DNA from: Halocatena halophila
Lineage (GTDB): Archaea > Halobacteriota > Halobacteria > Halobacteriales > Haloarculaceae
NCBI GenBank assembly: GCA_027563145.1
Contig: CP071307.1
Coordinates: 310,001 to 374,000 of the forward strand
Length of the DNA stretch: 64,000 bases
Direction of reading: 5' to 3'
Shown here: positions 24,076-33,791 of the stretch, piece by piece
Layout of the letters: every line of letters begins with the position of its first letter
Position numbering within the stretch: the stretch's first letter is position 1
Notes under the pieces: model-generated
What the model saw: the letters and a program-made list of their open reading frames with translations, nothing else
Told to the model about the DNA's origin: nothing
Databases searched by the model: none
Position numbers and translations under genes: made by a program

Positions 24076-25146
24076 ATGCTTGAGGAAGGCCAAGAATCCG
24101 AAGCAGCAGAAGAAACGGCGTCCGTGCATGCGGTTGGGGTGAAGCTGGGAAGCACGCGCACCGTGGTGGCCAAACCCGACGACGGTGTCGTGCGAACGCA
24201 CGAGGCGCTAACCTGCCTGGCGACATATCAGGACGTACTGACTGGCGACCACCGGGTTATCTATGGTGAAGAGGCGGCCAACGAATATCCAGAGCGGGTG
24301 CAGTTCATGCTCCGGTCTGGCCTCCCAGAGGACGACGAGCGAGCGGAGACAGCCTCGACATTCTTCAATAAATTCTCGAGTGCGATCGGCGTTCCAGAAG
24401 AGAGCGTGGTTGTCTACGCGAGTCCCGGCATTGACAACGAGAAGGGACTCGAAAATCTTGCCAACGTGATCGAATCCAGTGGAATCGGCAATCAGCTCGT
24501 TCGCAGCTATCCAGAATCGCTCTGTAGTGCAATTCCAGCACTGGGTGGCGGTCCGGACGCGATCAACCGCATCTTCATTGGCATCAATATGGGCTCGACG
24601 AACCTCGAGGCCTGTGCATACCGCCGTGGCGAACAGCTAGCGAGCTTTTCGACGGGGTCTGTCACCGGGAACTCAGTCGATCGGTGGATCGCTGACAACG
24701 TCGAAGAGGAAACCCAGAGCCGGGTGCACATCGACCAGACGACCGCCCGAGAATACAAAGAAGAACACGGCGATTTCGTCGACTTCGAGCCATTCACTGA
24801 CGTAATCCAGCAGCCTGGCGGTGGCACCCACGAGTTCACGATCGAACGGAGCGTCCCCGACGCACTCGATCGATACGTTGACAATGCTGTCAACGAGATC
24901 GCAAACGAGTTCCTCCCGGAACTCGCCAGCCAGTACATCAAGATCTATAAGCGAACGCTCACCGAGCCAATCGTGCTAACCGGTGGAATGGCGTGTATTC
25001 CTGGACTCGTCGAGGAGTTCGAACAGCGACTCAGCGAAGAGCTACAGCAGGAAGTCGAGGTCACCACCCCCGATGAGCCAAAAACCGCCGCAGCGCGCGG
25101 TGCACAACAGCTCGCATCGCATCTCGTCGAAAACGGGCTGTACTAG
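24076..25146 (+). CDS. Actin/MreB superfamily protein (volactin-like)
   Basis: 356 residues. The actin-fold ATPase motifs occur in order: phosphate 1 GVKLGSTRTVVA (about 17-28), phosphate 2 IGINMGSTNLEA, and the adenosine motif LTGGMACIPGL near the C-terminus. Haloarchaea carry such a protein, called volactin in Haloferax, which forms dynamic filaments and affects cell shape; orthology here is inferred from motif pattern and length. ATG 24076 is fixed by the TATA box at 24041; longer in-frame starts lie in the promoter. Convergent with the permease gene livM, with two bases between stop codons. Confidence 0.85.
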   Translation: MLEEGQESEAAEETASVHAVGVKLGSTRTVVAKPDDGVVRTHEALTCLATYQDVLTGDHRVIYGEEAANEYPERVQFMLRSGLPEDDERAETASTFFNKFSSAIGVPEESVVVYASPGIDNEKGLENLANVIESSGIGNQLVRSYPESLCSAIPALGGGPDAINRIFIGINMGSTNLEACAYRRGEQLASFSTGSVTGNSVDRWIADNVEEETQSRVHIDQTTAREYKEEHGDFVDFEPFTDVIQQPGGGTHEFTIERSVPDALDRYVDNAVNEIANEFLPELASQYIKIYKRTLTEPIVLTGGMACIPGLVEEFEQRLSEELQQEVEVTTPDEPKTAAARGAQQLASHLVENGLY

Positions 25147-25148
25147 CG

Positions 25149-26498
25149 TCAGTGTCGGACGCCAGAGACTCGCTCTCTGATCGCCGTCACTATCGCAGTG
25201 AGACGATCCGACAGCCACGCCGGCAGTTGTTTGGCACAGGTCCCACCGAGCCGGTCGCGGACAGTTCCAACCATTCCGTTCGGAACGTACAAGACAAATA
25301 AAACGAAGACAATTCCAACATACAGCGGCGCGTGCCCATTGAGAAACGTCTCTACGAGTTCGCCCACGGTCATTCCACCGATGACTACAGTTTCCATCGC
25401 AGGGTGACCGAGCGAATCCCTGAGAAACACCAACAATCCACCACCGCTTCCCGATTTCGAGAGAAACTCGCGGAGCCCTTCGTCGAACAACCGTCCGTAA
25501 AGTGGTCCTGCGAGCGTTCCAAAGCCGCCAATGATGCTCGCGAGCAGTGCATCACCAGTGACGAGAAAGTAGTATCCGTTCTCGGGAGTCACCGATCGAC
25601 GGAACCCGGCGAACAGTCCGCCAGCCACACCAGCGAAAAAGGCAGACATCGAGAACGCCCCAAGCTTGTAGTAAAACGTGTTGTAACCGATCGCCCGAGC
25701 ACGGGCTTCATTCTCGCGGATTGCGATCATCACCCGTCCGAACGGCGAGTGAATGATCCGTTGCATTGCAATATAACAGACCACCACGACGAGTCCGACC
25801 GCGTAGTAGGAAACTGTGGATGCACCGAGTGTGGAGCCAAAGAGATCGATCGGTTCGCCGGCGAGCTGTCCGATTGCTACCGAGAGCGAATCAACGCCCG
25901 GGACGCCGATCCGAAACCCCTCTGTCAGCCCGGTGACAGCGATCCCATCGCGTGGGTTTGCTCCGAGATACTCCCAGTCGCGCATGAAGACGTACAACAC
26001 CTGGGCGAACCCGAGCGTGATCATCGCAAAATATACTCCTGTCAGTCGAAACGAGAAGGTCCCGATAACCAGCGCAAGCACTGCAGCGAGGACTCCCGCG
26101 AGCACGAGCAACCAAATGAACGGCGTTTCAGGAGCCAGCAGTGGAACCTTCCCGTTGGCGACGAGCACGACGAAGTATGCGCCCGTTCCGTAAAAGGCAG
26201 CGTGACCAAAGGAAAGATAGCCCGTATAGCCAGAGATGAAATCGAACGACATTGCGAACAGTCCGAAATACAGAACGGCAACCATCGTCTCGACACGGGG
26301 CAACAACGCCACCATCCCAGTGGGTGCACCACCGTTCGTCAGCACGTGGTACACCGCCGGATAGATTGCGAGTGCAGCGAGAACGAGCAGATGAATCAGA
26401 TGATCGCGTGCATACTCACGGGTAATGAGAGCCATGGCCGCCTGCGTCTCCGAATCGAACTCGGTTCGAGATCCTGAATCGGCGTTACTAATGGCCAC
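25149..26498 (-). CDS. livM: Branched-chain amino acid/amide ABC transporter permease LivM
   Basis: About 449 residues with roughly ten membrane segments, second permease of the heterodimeric channel. Family motifs are GYTGYLSFGHAAFYGTGAYF, SPFGRVMIAIRENEARARAIGYN (about residues 250-272) and FAGVAGGLFAGFRRSVTPE. The C-terminal tail is longer than in bacterial LivM by about 60 residues. GTG 26498, which overlaps the livH stop, is my best start; ATG 26435 is the alternative. Last gene of a five-gene operon (binding protein, livG, livF, livH, livM). Confidence 0.9.
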   Translation of the reverse strand: MAISNADSGSRTEFDSETQAAMALITREYARDHLIHLLVLAALAIYPAVYHVLTNGGAPTGMVALLPRVETMVAVLYFGLFAMSFDFISGYTGYLSFGHAAFYGTGAYFVVLVANGKVPLLAPETPFIWLLVLAGVLAAVLALVIGTFSFRLTGVYFAMITLGFAQVLYVFMRDWEYLGANPRDGIAVTGLTEGFRIGVPGVDSLSVAIGQLAGEPIDLFGSTLGASTVSYYAVGLVVVVCYIAMQRIIHSPFGRVMIAIRENEARARAIGYNTFYYKLGAFSMSAFFAGVAGGLFAGFRRSVTPENGYYFLVTGDALLASIIGGFGTLAGPLYGRLFDEGLREFLSKSGSGGGLLVFLRDSLGHPAMETVVIGGMTVGELVETFLNGHAPLYVGIVFVLFVLYVPNGMVGTVRDRLGGTCAKQLPAWLSDRLTAIVTAIRERVSGVRH

Positions 26499-27498
26499 CC
26501 ACCTCCGATATGCCGTAGAACCCCTGTGGTTTAATTGCAAGTACGATCACGAGAATGAGAAAGAGAAACATTTCTGGAAGTCCGGTGAACGTGATCGCTT
26601 CGTTGAACCACCACGTCGTCATCGCATCGACCATCCCAACGAGGACACTCGCAACGACCGTTCCACGAACGGTTCCGAGGCCACCGATGATAACCACCAC
26701 AAACGCGGGCAACAGCGTCTCTGCTGCAAGGGGGACGCTTGCCCCCCAGGACTGATCCCAGGCGAGTAACATCCCTGCTACGCCGGCAAGCCCGGTACCG
26801 AGGGCAAAAATCACCGTGAACACTCGTCGAACATCGATGCCGAGCGCACGTGCCATCTCGGCGTCCTGGCTGCCGGCACGAACGTAGAGCCCATACCGAG
26901 TTTGTGTGAGAAACGCCCAGATGAACCCAATCGTGAGCAGTCCAAACCCGATCTGGAACAGATCGAGTCCGGGAACCGAGGTGGGGCCGAGATCGTACGT
27001 TCGGCCGAGGATGGCCGGCTTCGTTGCAAGCGCCGCTTGCCAGGAAGAGATCGGTTGAATGCCGTAGAACATCACCACAATTCGTGCTATTTCATCGAGG
27101 ATCAGCGCCAGCCCGAACGTCAGCAGGATCTGATAGAGCGGTGGACGATCATATATCGGTCGAATGAGCCCCCATTCGAGGAGACCACCAAGAAGCCCCA
27201 GCGCACCGAACACGACGACAACACCGAGGAAAAACCCACCGAGAGCTGCCGGATCGGTGGGTGATCCACCGGCGGTCATCACGAGCACCAGACCACCAAG
27301 ATACGCGCCAAACATCGTGAGCGATCCGTGTGCGAAATTTAATACCCCCATGAGCCCGAAGACGAGCGTCAGTCCACTCGCGATCATCACATACAGGCTG
27401 GCCTTGGCCAGCCCATCGATTAACACGCCAAACAACGCTTCGGGTGTGAAAAACGATCCGAGGGCGTCGGCGTATACTAACACAAACTGATCGATCAT
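26488..27498 (-). CDS. livH: Branched-chain amino acid/amide ABC transporter permease LivH
   Basis: 336 residues, about eight to nine membrane helices. The signature region includes FGLMGVLNFAHGSLTMFGAYL and the EAA-like loop MARALGIDVRRVFTVIFALG, with the GLGTVRGTVVASVLVGMVDA stretch near the C-terminus. It should pair with LivM to form the transmembrane channel. Its ATG overlaps the livF stop by four bases, so the two are likely coupled in translation. Confidence 0.92.
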   Translation of the reverse strand: MIDQFVLVYADALGSFFTPEALFGVLIDGLAKASLYVMIASGLTLVFGLMGVLNFAHGSLTMFGAYLGGLVLVMTAGGSPTDPAALGGFFLGVVVVFGALGLLGGLLEWGLIRPIYDRPPLYQILLTFGLALILDEIARIVVMFYGIQPISSWQAALATKPAILGRTYDLGPTSVPGLDLFQIGFGLLTIGFIWAFLTQTRYGLYVRAGSQDAEMARALGIDVRRVFTVIFALGTGLAGVAGMLLAWDQSWGASVPLAAETLLPAFVVVIIGGLGTVRGTVVASVLVGMVDAMTTWWFNEAITFTGLPEMFLFLILVIVLAIKPQGFYGISEVGGH

Positions 27499-28193
27499 GC
27501 CAAAACGTACCTCCGAAACCGTTCACTATCAGCACTGAGCCCCGCCGTCGTGCCCGAATCGACGATTTGTCCGGTGTCCAGCACGTAGAATCGATCGGCC
27601 AGATCAAGCGCGAGCCCCAGATTCTGTTCGACCAGCAGTACGGTCGATTCCTTTGCAGCCCTTGCCAGGGCCTTCGAAACCCGCTTGACGATGAGTGGCG
27701 CAAGCCCTTCGGATGGTTCATCGATCAACAGCAACTCGTTGTCGCCAATGAGTCCCCTGGCAACCGCGAGCATCTGCTGTTGACCACCAGAGAGGTCACC
27801 ACCGTTACGATTCTGGTGTTCCTGGAGGTCGGGAAACGTTTCGTAGGCAACCGAGAGCCCATCCGCAATGGTAGTCGACGGCGGGAGTGCAACCCGGAGA
27901 TTCTCCTCAACGGTGAGCTGATCGAAAATCCGTCGATCCTCGGGGATCCAGCCGATTCCAGCCTGTGCAACCGCGTGGGTGTCAAGGCCAGTCAAATCCC
28001 GTCCATCGAAGGTGACACGCCCCGACCGTGGCGGAGAAAGTTGGATGATCGTCCGGAGCGTCGTCGTTTTCCCGACGCCGTTTCGGCCGACGAGCGCGAC
28101 GACCTCACCTCGATCGACAGCAAGTGAGACCCCTTCGAGGATGTGACTCTTCCCGTAGTAGGTGTGAACATCCTCGACGGTTAGTAAACTCAT
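27495..28193 (-). CDS. livF: Branched-chain amino acid/amide ABC transporter ATPase LivF
   Basis: 232 residues, the short ATPase of this family. Walker A is GRNGVGKTTTLRTI, the signature is LSGGQQQMLAVARGL, Walker B LLLIDEPSEGLAP and the switch His is replaced in VLLVEQNLGLAL, where LivF proteins normally read E-Q-N. The phrase IGWIPEDRRIFDQLTVEENL is typical of LivF. It overlaps livG upstream and livH downstream by four bases each. Confidence 0.93.
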   Translation of the reverse strand: MSLLTVEDVHTYYGKSHILEGVSLAVDRGEVVALVGRNGVGKTTTLRTIIQLSPPRSGRVTFDGRDLTGLDTHAVAQAGIGWIPEDRRIFDQLTVEENLRVALPPSTTIADGLSVAYETFPDLQEHQNRNGGDLSGGQQQMLAVARGLIGDNELLLIDEPSEGLAPLIVKRVSKALARAAKESTVLLVEQNLGLALDLADRFYVLDTGQIVDSGTTAGLSADSERFRRYVLA

Positions 28194-28975
28194 ACCGGCT
28201 CACCACCGGTGTTGAGATCACCGCGCTCGTATCCGCCGAGATACGCCTTCTGGACCGTCTCATCACCACGAACGGCAGCCGGTTCGTCGTTTGCGATCAC
28301 CTGGCCCTGATTGAGAACCAGAACGCGATCGGAGACCGACATAACGATCTCCATGTTGTGCTCAATGAGCACCACAGCGTGGTCGCTTGCGACATCCTCA
28401 ATCAGCTGGATGATTTCACCGACTGACTCTGAGGAGACCCCGGCATTTGGCTCATCAAGCAACAAGACGTCGGGATCGCCAGCAAGCGCAATCGCGATTT
28501 CGAGCGTTCGTTTTTCGCCGTGGCTGAGTGTTTCTGCCACCACTGTAGCCTGATCAGCAAGGCCCACCCGCTCTAGGATCTCGTGGGCGGCCTCGACATG
28601 CTCGTCGAACGCATTGACGTTGCGCCAGCAGTTGTGTGCATTCACGCCCGCAGCCTGTTCGGCGATCCTGACGTTCTCGAGAACGGTACTTGCCTCGAAC
28701 ACAGACGTGAGCTGAAACGAACGGTGAACCCCGAGCGAGGCAACCCGTTCGGGAGACGCCCCAGTGATATCACTCCACGCCCCGTCACGCATGAGCGATA
28801 TCGATCCGCTGGTGGGCTCAAGCGTCCCCGTGAGAAGATTGAACAGGGTGGTTTTCCCCGCTCCATTTGGTCCGATCACCGCACAACACTCCGAGGAATC
28901 GAGTGCAAATTCCACGTTATTGACGGCCGTCAGTCCGCCGAACCGTTTCGTGAGCCGCTCCGTTCTGAGAATCAT
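28190..28975 (-). CDS. livG: Branched-chain amino acid/amide ABC transporter ATPase LivG
   Basis: 261 residues. Walker A GPNGAGKTTLFNLLTG, signature LSHGEKRTLEIAIAL (the LivG form of LSGGQ), Walker B VLLLDEPNAGVSS, then VVLIEHNMEIVMSVSDRVLV. The conserved LGVHRSFQLTSVFEASTVLENV region identifies it as LivG rather than LivF. Its start overlaps the binding-protein stop by four bases. Confidence 0.93.
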   Translation of the reverse strand: MILRTERLTKRFGGLTAVNNVEFALDSSECCAVIGPNGAGKTTLFNLLTGTLEPTSGSISLMRDGAWSDITGASPERVASLGVHRSFQLTSVFEASTVLENVRIAEQAAGVNAHNCWRNVNAFDEHVEAAHEILERVGLADQATVVAETLSHGEKRTLEIAIALAGDPDVLLLDEPNAGVSSESVGEIIQLIEDVASDHAVVLIEHNMEIVMSVSDRVLVLNQGQVIANDEPAAVRGDETVQKAYLGGYERGDLNTGGEPV

Positions 28976-30348
28976 TTGAGTGTACAGTCCATCGCGTCGG
29001 CGTCAGATGGAATCGTCACGTTCTCAGCGCCGATCCGCGCGACCGGTTCGCTCGGCTGGATGGGCGCATCCCAGCTGTCGGCAATCGACTCCGCCGTCAC
29101 CACCGGATGGGCGACCGTCATTTCCGAGCGGGCCTGGTTGTTGTACTCCTGGAACGTGTACCCATCGGGTCCCTTTGGCGTGTCGGCAACGGTCATCCCG
29201 CCGAGTGCATCGACGAGCGCATCGGGATCGGTCCCAGTGCGTTCCTCGACGGCCTGAACGATCGCCGACGCAACTGTGAACGTCCCGGCGGTGAACAGAT
29301 CGGGCACCACGCCGTACGTGCTGGTGTAGGTCTCGACAAACGTGCTGTTGATTTCGTTGTCGTACTGATTCCAGTGATACCGAGTAGTGAACGGCCCAAG
29401 CTGCGTCTCTTTCACGCTTGATTCGGTGAGTGAATCAAGCGACTTTTCGAGGGTGCTTCCAACGACCTGATTCGTAATCTGCGTCGCGAATCCACCGAAC
29501 ACACGGTAGTCGTATCCGCCGTTGAGAAATGCTGTGAACAGCTTCGGGAGCGTCGAAACGGTGAATCCACCGACGATACCCTCTGCCCCGGCCTGGGCGG
29601 CGTTGTCGAGCAACCCCTTCCACTCGGCGTAGCCCTGTGGAACGAACTTCTCACCGACGATTTCGACACCCTCTGCCTCAAGCACCGTTCGATAGTTCTC
29701 CACGACAGCGTGGCCAAACGAGTAGTCGGCACCAAACAGATACACCGCATCCACGTCCGTGTTGTTCGCGACGTACTGCCCACCGCTGCGAGCGTCCATG
29801 GCCGTGTTTTCACTGGCACGAAACACGTTGTTCAAACACGTCTCTTTGCTCGCTGTGATCGAGGCAGACGCTGCCGGACCAATGAGCACAGGGATCGAAA
29901 CCTGAGTGGCCACAGTTTTGATCACCTGCGTTGCCGAACTTGAGGAGGTACAGCCAAAGAGCACGTCGACATCCTCGTTCTGGACCAGCTGGGTGGCCAC
30001 TGACTGGGCCGTATCAGACTCGAACTTCGTATCGCGGACGTGCAGATTGTACGTCGTCGATCCAACGTCGATCGAATGGGTGCCGGTGGTTGCCGATTCG
30101 ATGGGATCCGTATTGCCCTTATACGCAAGTCCAGTGTAAAATCCCCACAGCGCTTGCTCGCCGTAATACTTCAGATCGCCAGAAATCGGCTGTAATACGC
30201 CTATATCCACCGATTCTGGACCACCACCGTCGTTTGAGCTGTCAGTATCACTCGATGGATTGCCACCGAGACAGCCAGCCAGACTCGTCACACCAACAGT
30301 GCCGATCGTTCCGAGCGTCTGTCTTCGTGTCATGTGATCGAATACCAT
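28972..30348 (-). CDS. ABC transporter substrate-binding lipoprotein (Leu/amide type)
   Basis: 458 residues; first gene of the Liv-type operon. The N-terminus carries a Tat signal (MTRRQTLGTIGTVGVTSLAG) with a lipobox L-A-G-C, followed by a Ser/Asp-rich linker that tethers the protein to the membrane. The mature part begins VDIGVLQPISGDLKYYGEQA, the first lobe of a periplasmic-binding-protein type I fold (Peripla_BP_6). Family members bind branched-chain amino acids, urea, short amides or aromatic acids; the sequence alone does not choose. ATG 30348 is listed, ATG 30333 is equally possible. A TATA-like box (30391-30400, minus strand TTGATATATT) lies upstream. Confidence 0.88.
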   Translation of the reverse strand: MVFDHMTRRQTLGTIGTVGVTSLAGCLGGNPSSDTDSSNDGGGPESVDIGVLQPISGDLKYYGEQALWGFYTGLAYKGNTDPIESATTGTHSIDVGSTTYNLHVRDTKFESDTAQSVATQLVQNEDVDVLFGCTSSSSATQVIKTVATQVSIPVLIGPAASASITASKETCLNNVFRASENTAMDARSGGQYVANNTDVDAVYLFGADYSFGHAVVENYRTVLEAEGVEIVGEKFVPQGYAEWKGLLDNAAQAGAEGIVGGFTVSTLPKLFTAFLNGGYDYRVFGGFATQITNQVVGSTLEKSLDSLTESSVKETQLGPFTTRYHWNQYDNEINSTFVETYTSTYGVVPDLFTAGTFTVASAIVQAVEERTGTDPDALVDALGGMTVADTPKGPDGYTFQEYNNQARSEMTVAHPVVTAESIADSWDAPIQPSEPVARIGAENVTIPSDADAMDCTLK

Positions 30349-30412
30349 TTCATTGTACTATGGGGAACGACCACAAAGTACAGTGAGGTTAATATATCAA
30401 CCCAGAATCCAA

Positions 30413-31897
30413 TCAGTCGTCAGTGGTGGGCTCTTCGATATGCTCGCCCTCTGGACTCTCGGTGACGACAGCGTCCGTCCACCGACCACGACGGAACCAG
30501 AGTCCTGCGACGACAAGAATGAGGACATTTGACAGCGCAATGGCGTACCAGACCCCCGTTGCACCAAGGTCTAGCTGTGTGACGAACAGATACGCAGGCG
30601 GCACCCGAAAGCCAACCAGCGAGAGAATCGAGAGTCCCATCGCGGTCCGTGTCGAACCACTTCCTCGAAAGCCACCCTGAATCACCCTGAAACCCCCAAG
30701 AAACACGAATGTGAGTCCAACAATGCGGAGATACGCGGCTCCCGAGGTGACGACCGCAGCTGATTCGGACCCCGAGATGAACACCGCCGTGATCGGTTCT
30801 GCAAACCAGACCGAAACGAGGGTTACGATCGAGAGCAGGCCGGCGATCACTCCCAGCGCCATCGTAACGGCCGTCCGCGCACGATCTGTCTGTCCAGCAC
30901 CGAGATTCTGCCCCACGACGGTTTCTGTCCCTCGTGCCAATCCGAGCGCCGGAAGAAACACCAGCGAGGTGAGTCGATTACCGATACCATACGCAGCAAC
31001 GGCTTCCTGGCTCGTGAGTGCAACGAGCGCGGTTAGTATCGTCACGCCAAGCGCCCGCGTTGACTGCTCGATGCTTGCTGGCGCGCCGATACGAATGATC
31101 TTTGCGACTGTTGCTCGTTCGAGCAGGAAATCGGACGGAGAGGGCGCGAGACCGACCCAGCCAACGAGCAACAGCCCGATGGCGACGACAGCACCGAGTC
31201 CGCGCGCCGTAATCGTCGCTATTGCCGCACCCTGCACGCCGAACCCTGCAAAGCCAGTCCACCCAAAGAGCGTGTCCTGGAGCCCAGAAAGCCCGAACGC
31301 CTCGAACAGTACGTTGTCCTGAAATCCAAGTATCAAAATCGGATCGAGAAGGACGTTCAACGCAACGCCACCGGCCATGAGATACATCGGTGTCCGCGTA
31401 TCACCCCAGCCTTGCAACAGTCCCTGGAAGATGTAGAAGCTGAATACGAACGGAATTCCGAGAAAGATGGTCCGTGTGTACTCGACCGAGAGCAGATACT
31501 CCTCGGTGCCTTCAACCGCCCCGATCAGTCCGAGCAGCTCTGGTGTGAACAGATAGCCCAGCGCAGAAAAGATGACTGACAGTCCCACGACAAAGGCGAT
31601 CGTTTGTCCAGCCACGTGATCGACCGTATCGGTTTTTCCGGCTCCCTTGTTCTGTGCGACCAGCACGGTCCCTGCCACGGTAAATCCAGCAGCCATACTG
31701 ATCACCAGAAACACGATTGCCCAGGAAAACGACAGCGCACTAACGGCTGCCTGGCCGAGTCGGCCGACCCAGAACGTATCGGCCAGGTTGTACCCCACCT
31801 GCATCAGGTTCGTGAGAACGATCGGCAACGAAAGCGTGAGCAGTGGCTTCAACAGCGGCCCGTCAACCACGTCAACAGCACGATTCGATCTGGCCAT
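30413..31897 (-). CDS. MATE family efflux transporter
   Basis: 494 residues, 12 membrane helices in two similar halves. Recognisable family segments: LSLPIVLTNLMQVGYNLADTFWVGRLG (about 19-45), the mid-loop GWTGFAGFGVQGAAIATI, and IGAPASIEQSTRALGV opening the second half. It exports cationic drugs or metabolites using a Na+ or H+ gradient. It is separated from the Liv operon by 64 bases and transcribed in the same direction, probably from its own promoter. Confidence 0.9.
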   Translation of the reverse strand: MARSNRAVDVVDGPLLKPLLTLSLPIVLTNLMQVGYNLADTFWVGRLGQAAVSALSFSWAIVFLVISMAAGFTVAGTVLVAQNKGAGKTDTVDHVAGQTIAFVVGLSVIFSALGYLFTPELLGLIGAVEGTEEYLLSVEYTRTIFLGIPFVFSFYIFQGLLQGWGDTRTPMYLMAGGVALNVLLDPILILGFQDNVLFEAFGLSGLQDTLFGWTGFAGFGVQGAAIATITARGLGAVVAIGLLLVGWVGLAPSPSDFLLERATVAKIIRIGAPASIEQSTRALGVTILTALVALTSQEAVAAYGIGNRLTSLVFLPALGLARGTETVVGQNLGAGQTDRARTAVTMALGVIAGLLSIVTLVSVWFAEPITAVFISGSESAAVVTSGAAYLRIVGLTFVFLGGFRVIQGGFRGSGSTRTAMGLSILSLVGFRVPPAYLFVTQLDLGATGVWYAIALSNVLILVVAGLWFRRGRWTDAVVTESPEGEHIEEPTTDD

Positions 31898-32281
31898 CGA
31901 TCAGCAACCTCGGAGAGCAACGAACGGTCGGTGAATCGCAATGTGCCACAAGCGCTGAGAGATATCTGCTCCAGTCATGATCCTACACACTCACTGTTCA
32001 TGCAAGTCGTGAAAATTCTTTCACATCTTCTCGAGAGATGGTTGTTTTCAATTATCGAAGTATACATAAAATAAGTCGCTATCCGCATTCAGAGTGGGAG
32101 GTCTATCCAGTCGCCGTTCGAAAGTTGAGATTCGAAGTCCCACATAATTTTTTACTTATTATAGTTAGTATATTATAACTTTTAGGTTACCCGAAAGTAT
32201 ATTGCTACCGATTACCAATCGTGCAGTGGGTACTGGTAGTCGAATGCCAACTCCGAAATCGTGCTCCAGGAGGGATAGCTG
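31898..32281. other. 384-base divergent intergenic region
   Basis: Holds a very A/T-rich tract at about 32143-32190 containing several TATA-like words, and GGAGGG at 32269-32274, a Shine-Dalgarno match seven bases before ATG 32282. No coding frame or repeat seen. Confidence 0.4.
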
Positions 32282-32890
32282 ATGCATCGACGTGGACACA
32301 TCGGTCTGACTCTCCTCGGAATCGCCCCGGTTCTGTACGTACTGTTACCTGAAAAACCACTACTGGCGGTGCTCGCGCTCGGCGTGTTCGTGATCGAGCC
32401 GTTGCCGGATTACGATCACCGACTACGGTGGTTAGAGCACCGAAAAACGAGCCACTCGCTGTTGATGGCTGCGTTCGTCGGCGGAATCTGTAGTGGTCTG
32501 GGGTGGCTACTCGGCCAGCACATCACGCTGCCGCTGGCGTCGCTGCTTTCGTCGCTGGCGGCCCACGAGCAGGCAATAATCGCACAGCTAGCGGATCAGC
32601 TCGCACTGCTCGATCCATTCACGATGGCGCTGATCGGTGGGACAATCGGTGCCGGTGGCGTCTTGTTACATCTGTTGGCCGACGCCATGACGGTGAACGG
32701 AATTCAGCCGTTTCTTCCGTTTTCGCGGATCCGGATTTCCTTTTCTTCGTTGTACTCGGACAACCCGATCGTCAACGTCGGGCTATTGCTGCTTGGATGG
32801 TTGGCGATAATCGTCGTGACGGTCCTTGCAACTCCGCTCAGTGATCTGGCGGCACAGATCGGTGGATTTCTATACAGCACCATCGGCTGA
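32282..32890 (+). CDS. Membrane-bound metal-dependent hydrolase (YdjM/DUF457-like)
   Basis: 202 residues with about four to five membrane helices. The family's conserved polar residues are visible: MHRRGHIGLTLLG (the H-x-x-x-H start), VIEPLPDYDHRL (D-x-D-H), LEHRKTSHSLL (H-R-x-x-x-H-S) and LLHLLADAMTVNGIQPFLPF (H-x-x-x-D). These predicted metal ligands define the LexA-regulated YdjM/DUF457 group. Catalytic activity is inferred for the family rather than shown. Good Shine-Dalgarno GGAGGG, which is unusual in this mostly leaderless window. Confidence 0.82.
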   Translation: MHRRGHIGLTLLGIAPVLYVLLPEKPLLAVLALGVFVIEPLPDYDHRLRWLEHRKTSHSLLMAAFVGGICSGLGWLLGQHITLPLASLLSSLAAHEQAIIAQLADQLALLDPFTMALIGGTIGAGGVLLHLLADAMTVNGIQPFLPFSRIRISFSSLYSDNPIVNVGLLLLGWLAIIVVTVLATPLSDLAAQIGGFLYSTIG

Positions 32891-32904
32891 CTCGAGTTGC
32901 CCAC

Positions 32905-33690
32905 TCAGTGGTTCTCAATTTGTCGTTCAGCAACAAATCTGAGACGACGATATTTCGCCGTCCAGGTGCCATCGCAGTACTGTTCCGATCGGAGTCGGTC
33001 TTCGATTCCATCGACAACCGATGGCCGTTCTGTGGCTGGAACCGGTCCGAGCAGTTCGTCGCCAAACATTTCCAGCCAGTGAGCAACGCCGAGTTCATCG
33101 CCCTCGAGGATGGTCGGTCGATCGAACAGCCACGCACCGGTGAGTTCGAACCCGGCATTGGCCACGAGCGTCGCAAACTCACCGATAGTCGGGAATGTCC
33201 ATGGCAGAGACATCTCGTAGCCCCTGCTCGCAAGTTCGGCCTGGGTTGCACTACAGATCCCACGGACATTCCCTGCGCCACCGAGTTCCCCGACGAATCG
33301 TCCGCCACGTTCGAGGACGCCCCAGACCTCACGACAGACACGCTCAATGTCGTCCATCCAGTGGAGCGCGGCGTTTGAAAAGACGGCATCAAAACTGTTC
33401 GAAAACGGAAGGTGGTGGGCGTCTGCGTGAGCGAAGGCACATGCCGGCGCATTCGAGCGGGCAGTCCGAATCATCGAACGCGATGTGTCGACTCCGACCG
33501 CCGAAGCCGCGCGTTCGTCGATCGTGCGCGTGAGTTTGCCGGTCCCACACCCAAGATCGAGAATCCGCTCAACAGGCTGGGGATCGAGAAGATCGACGAC
33601 AGCCGTTCCGTGGCGAGCAACGAAATCGAACTCCTCGTCGTATCGCTGGGAATTCCAACTGGTCTCCGTGTCTGTTGTGGGCCCACTCAT
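32905..33690 (-). CDS. Class I SAM-dependent methyltransferase
   Basis: 261 residues with a Rossmann-like methyltransferase fold. Motif I is RILDLGCGTGKLTRTI at about residue 42, motif II GVDTSRSMIRTARSN, motif IV FDAVFSNAALHWMDD and post-I HADAHHLPF. The set matches the trans-aconitate methyltransferase/UbiE-like group with the helix after motif IV containing A-L-H-W. It is convergent with the membrane hydrolase gene. The acceptor is unknown. Confidence 0.88.
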   Translation of the reverse strand: MSGPTTDTETSWNSQRYDEEFDFVARHGTAVVDLLDPQPVERILDLGCGTGKLTRTIDERAASAVGVDTSRSMIRTARSNAPACAFAHADAHHLPFSNSFDAVFSNAALHWMDDIERVCREVWGVLERGGRFVGELGGAGNVRGICSATQAELASRGYEMSLPWTFPTIGEFATLVANAGFELTGAWLFDRPTILEGDELGVAHWLEMFGDELLGPVPATERPSVVDGIEDRLRSEQYCDGTWTAKYRRLRFVAERQIENH

Positions 33691-33791
33691 TTCCCGATCT
33701 TCAGGAGGATGACAGCTTACGGTTTGGATTGCGGAAAATATTCGGATTGACAGAATCGAAGTCTGTACAGTAGAAACCGTATATACAGTGG

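Noticed and set aside
25332..26477. Long plus-strand frame (about 380 codons) opposite livM
   Set aside because: Antisense to a clear permease gene; the translated product is rich in Arg/His/Glu/Ser with no domain and reflects codon bias of the real gene.
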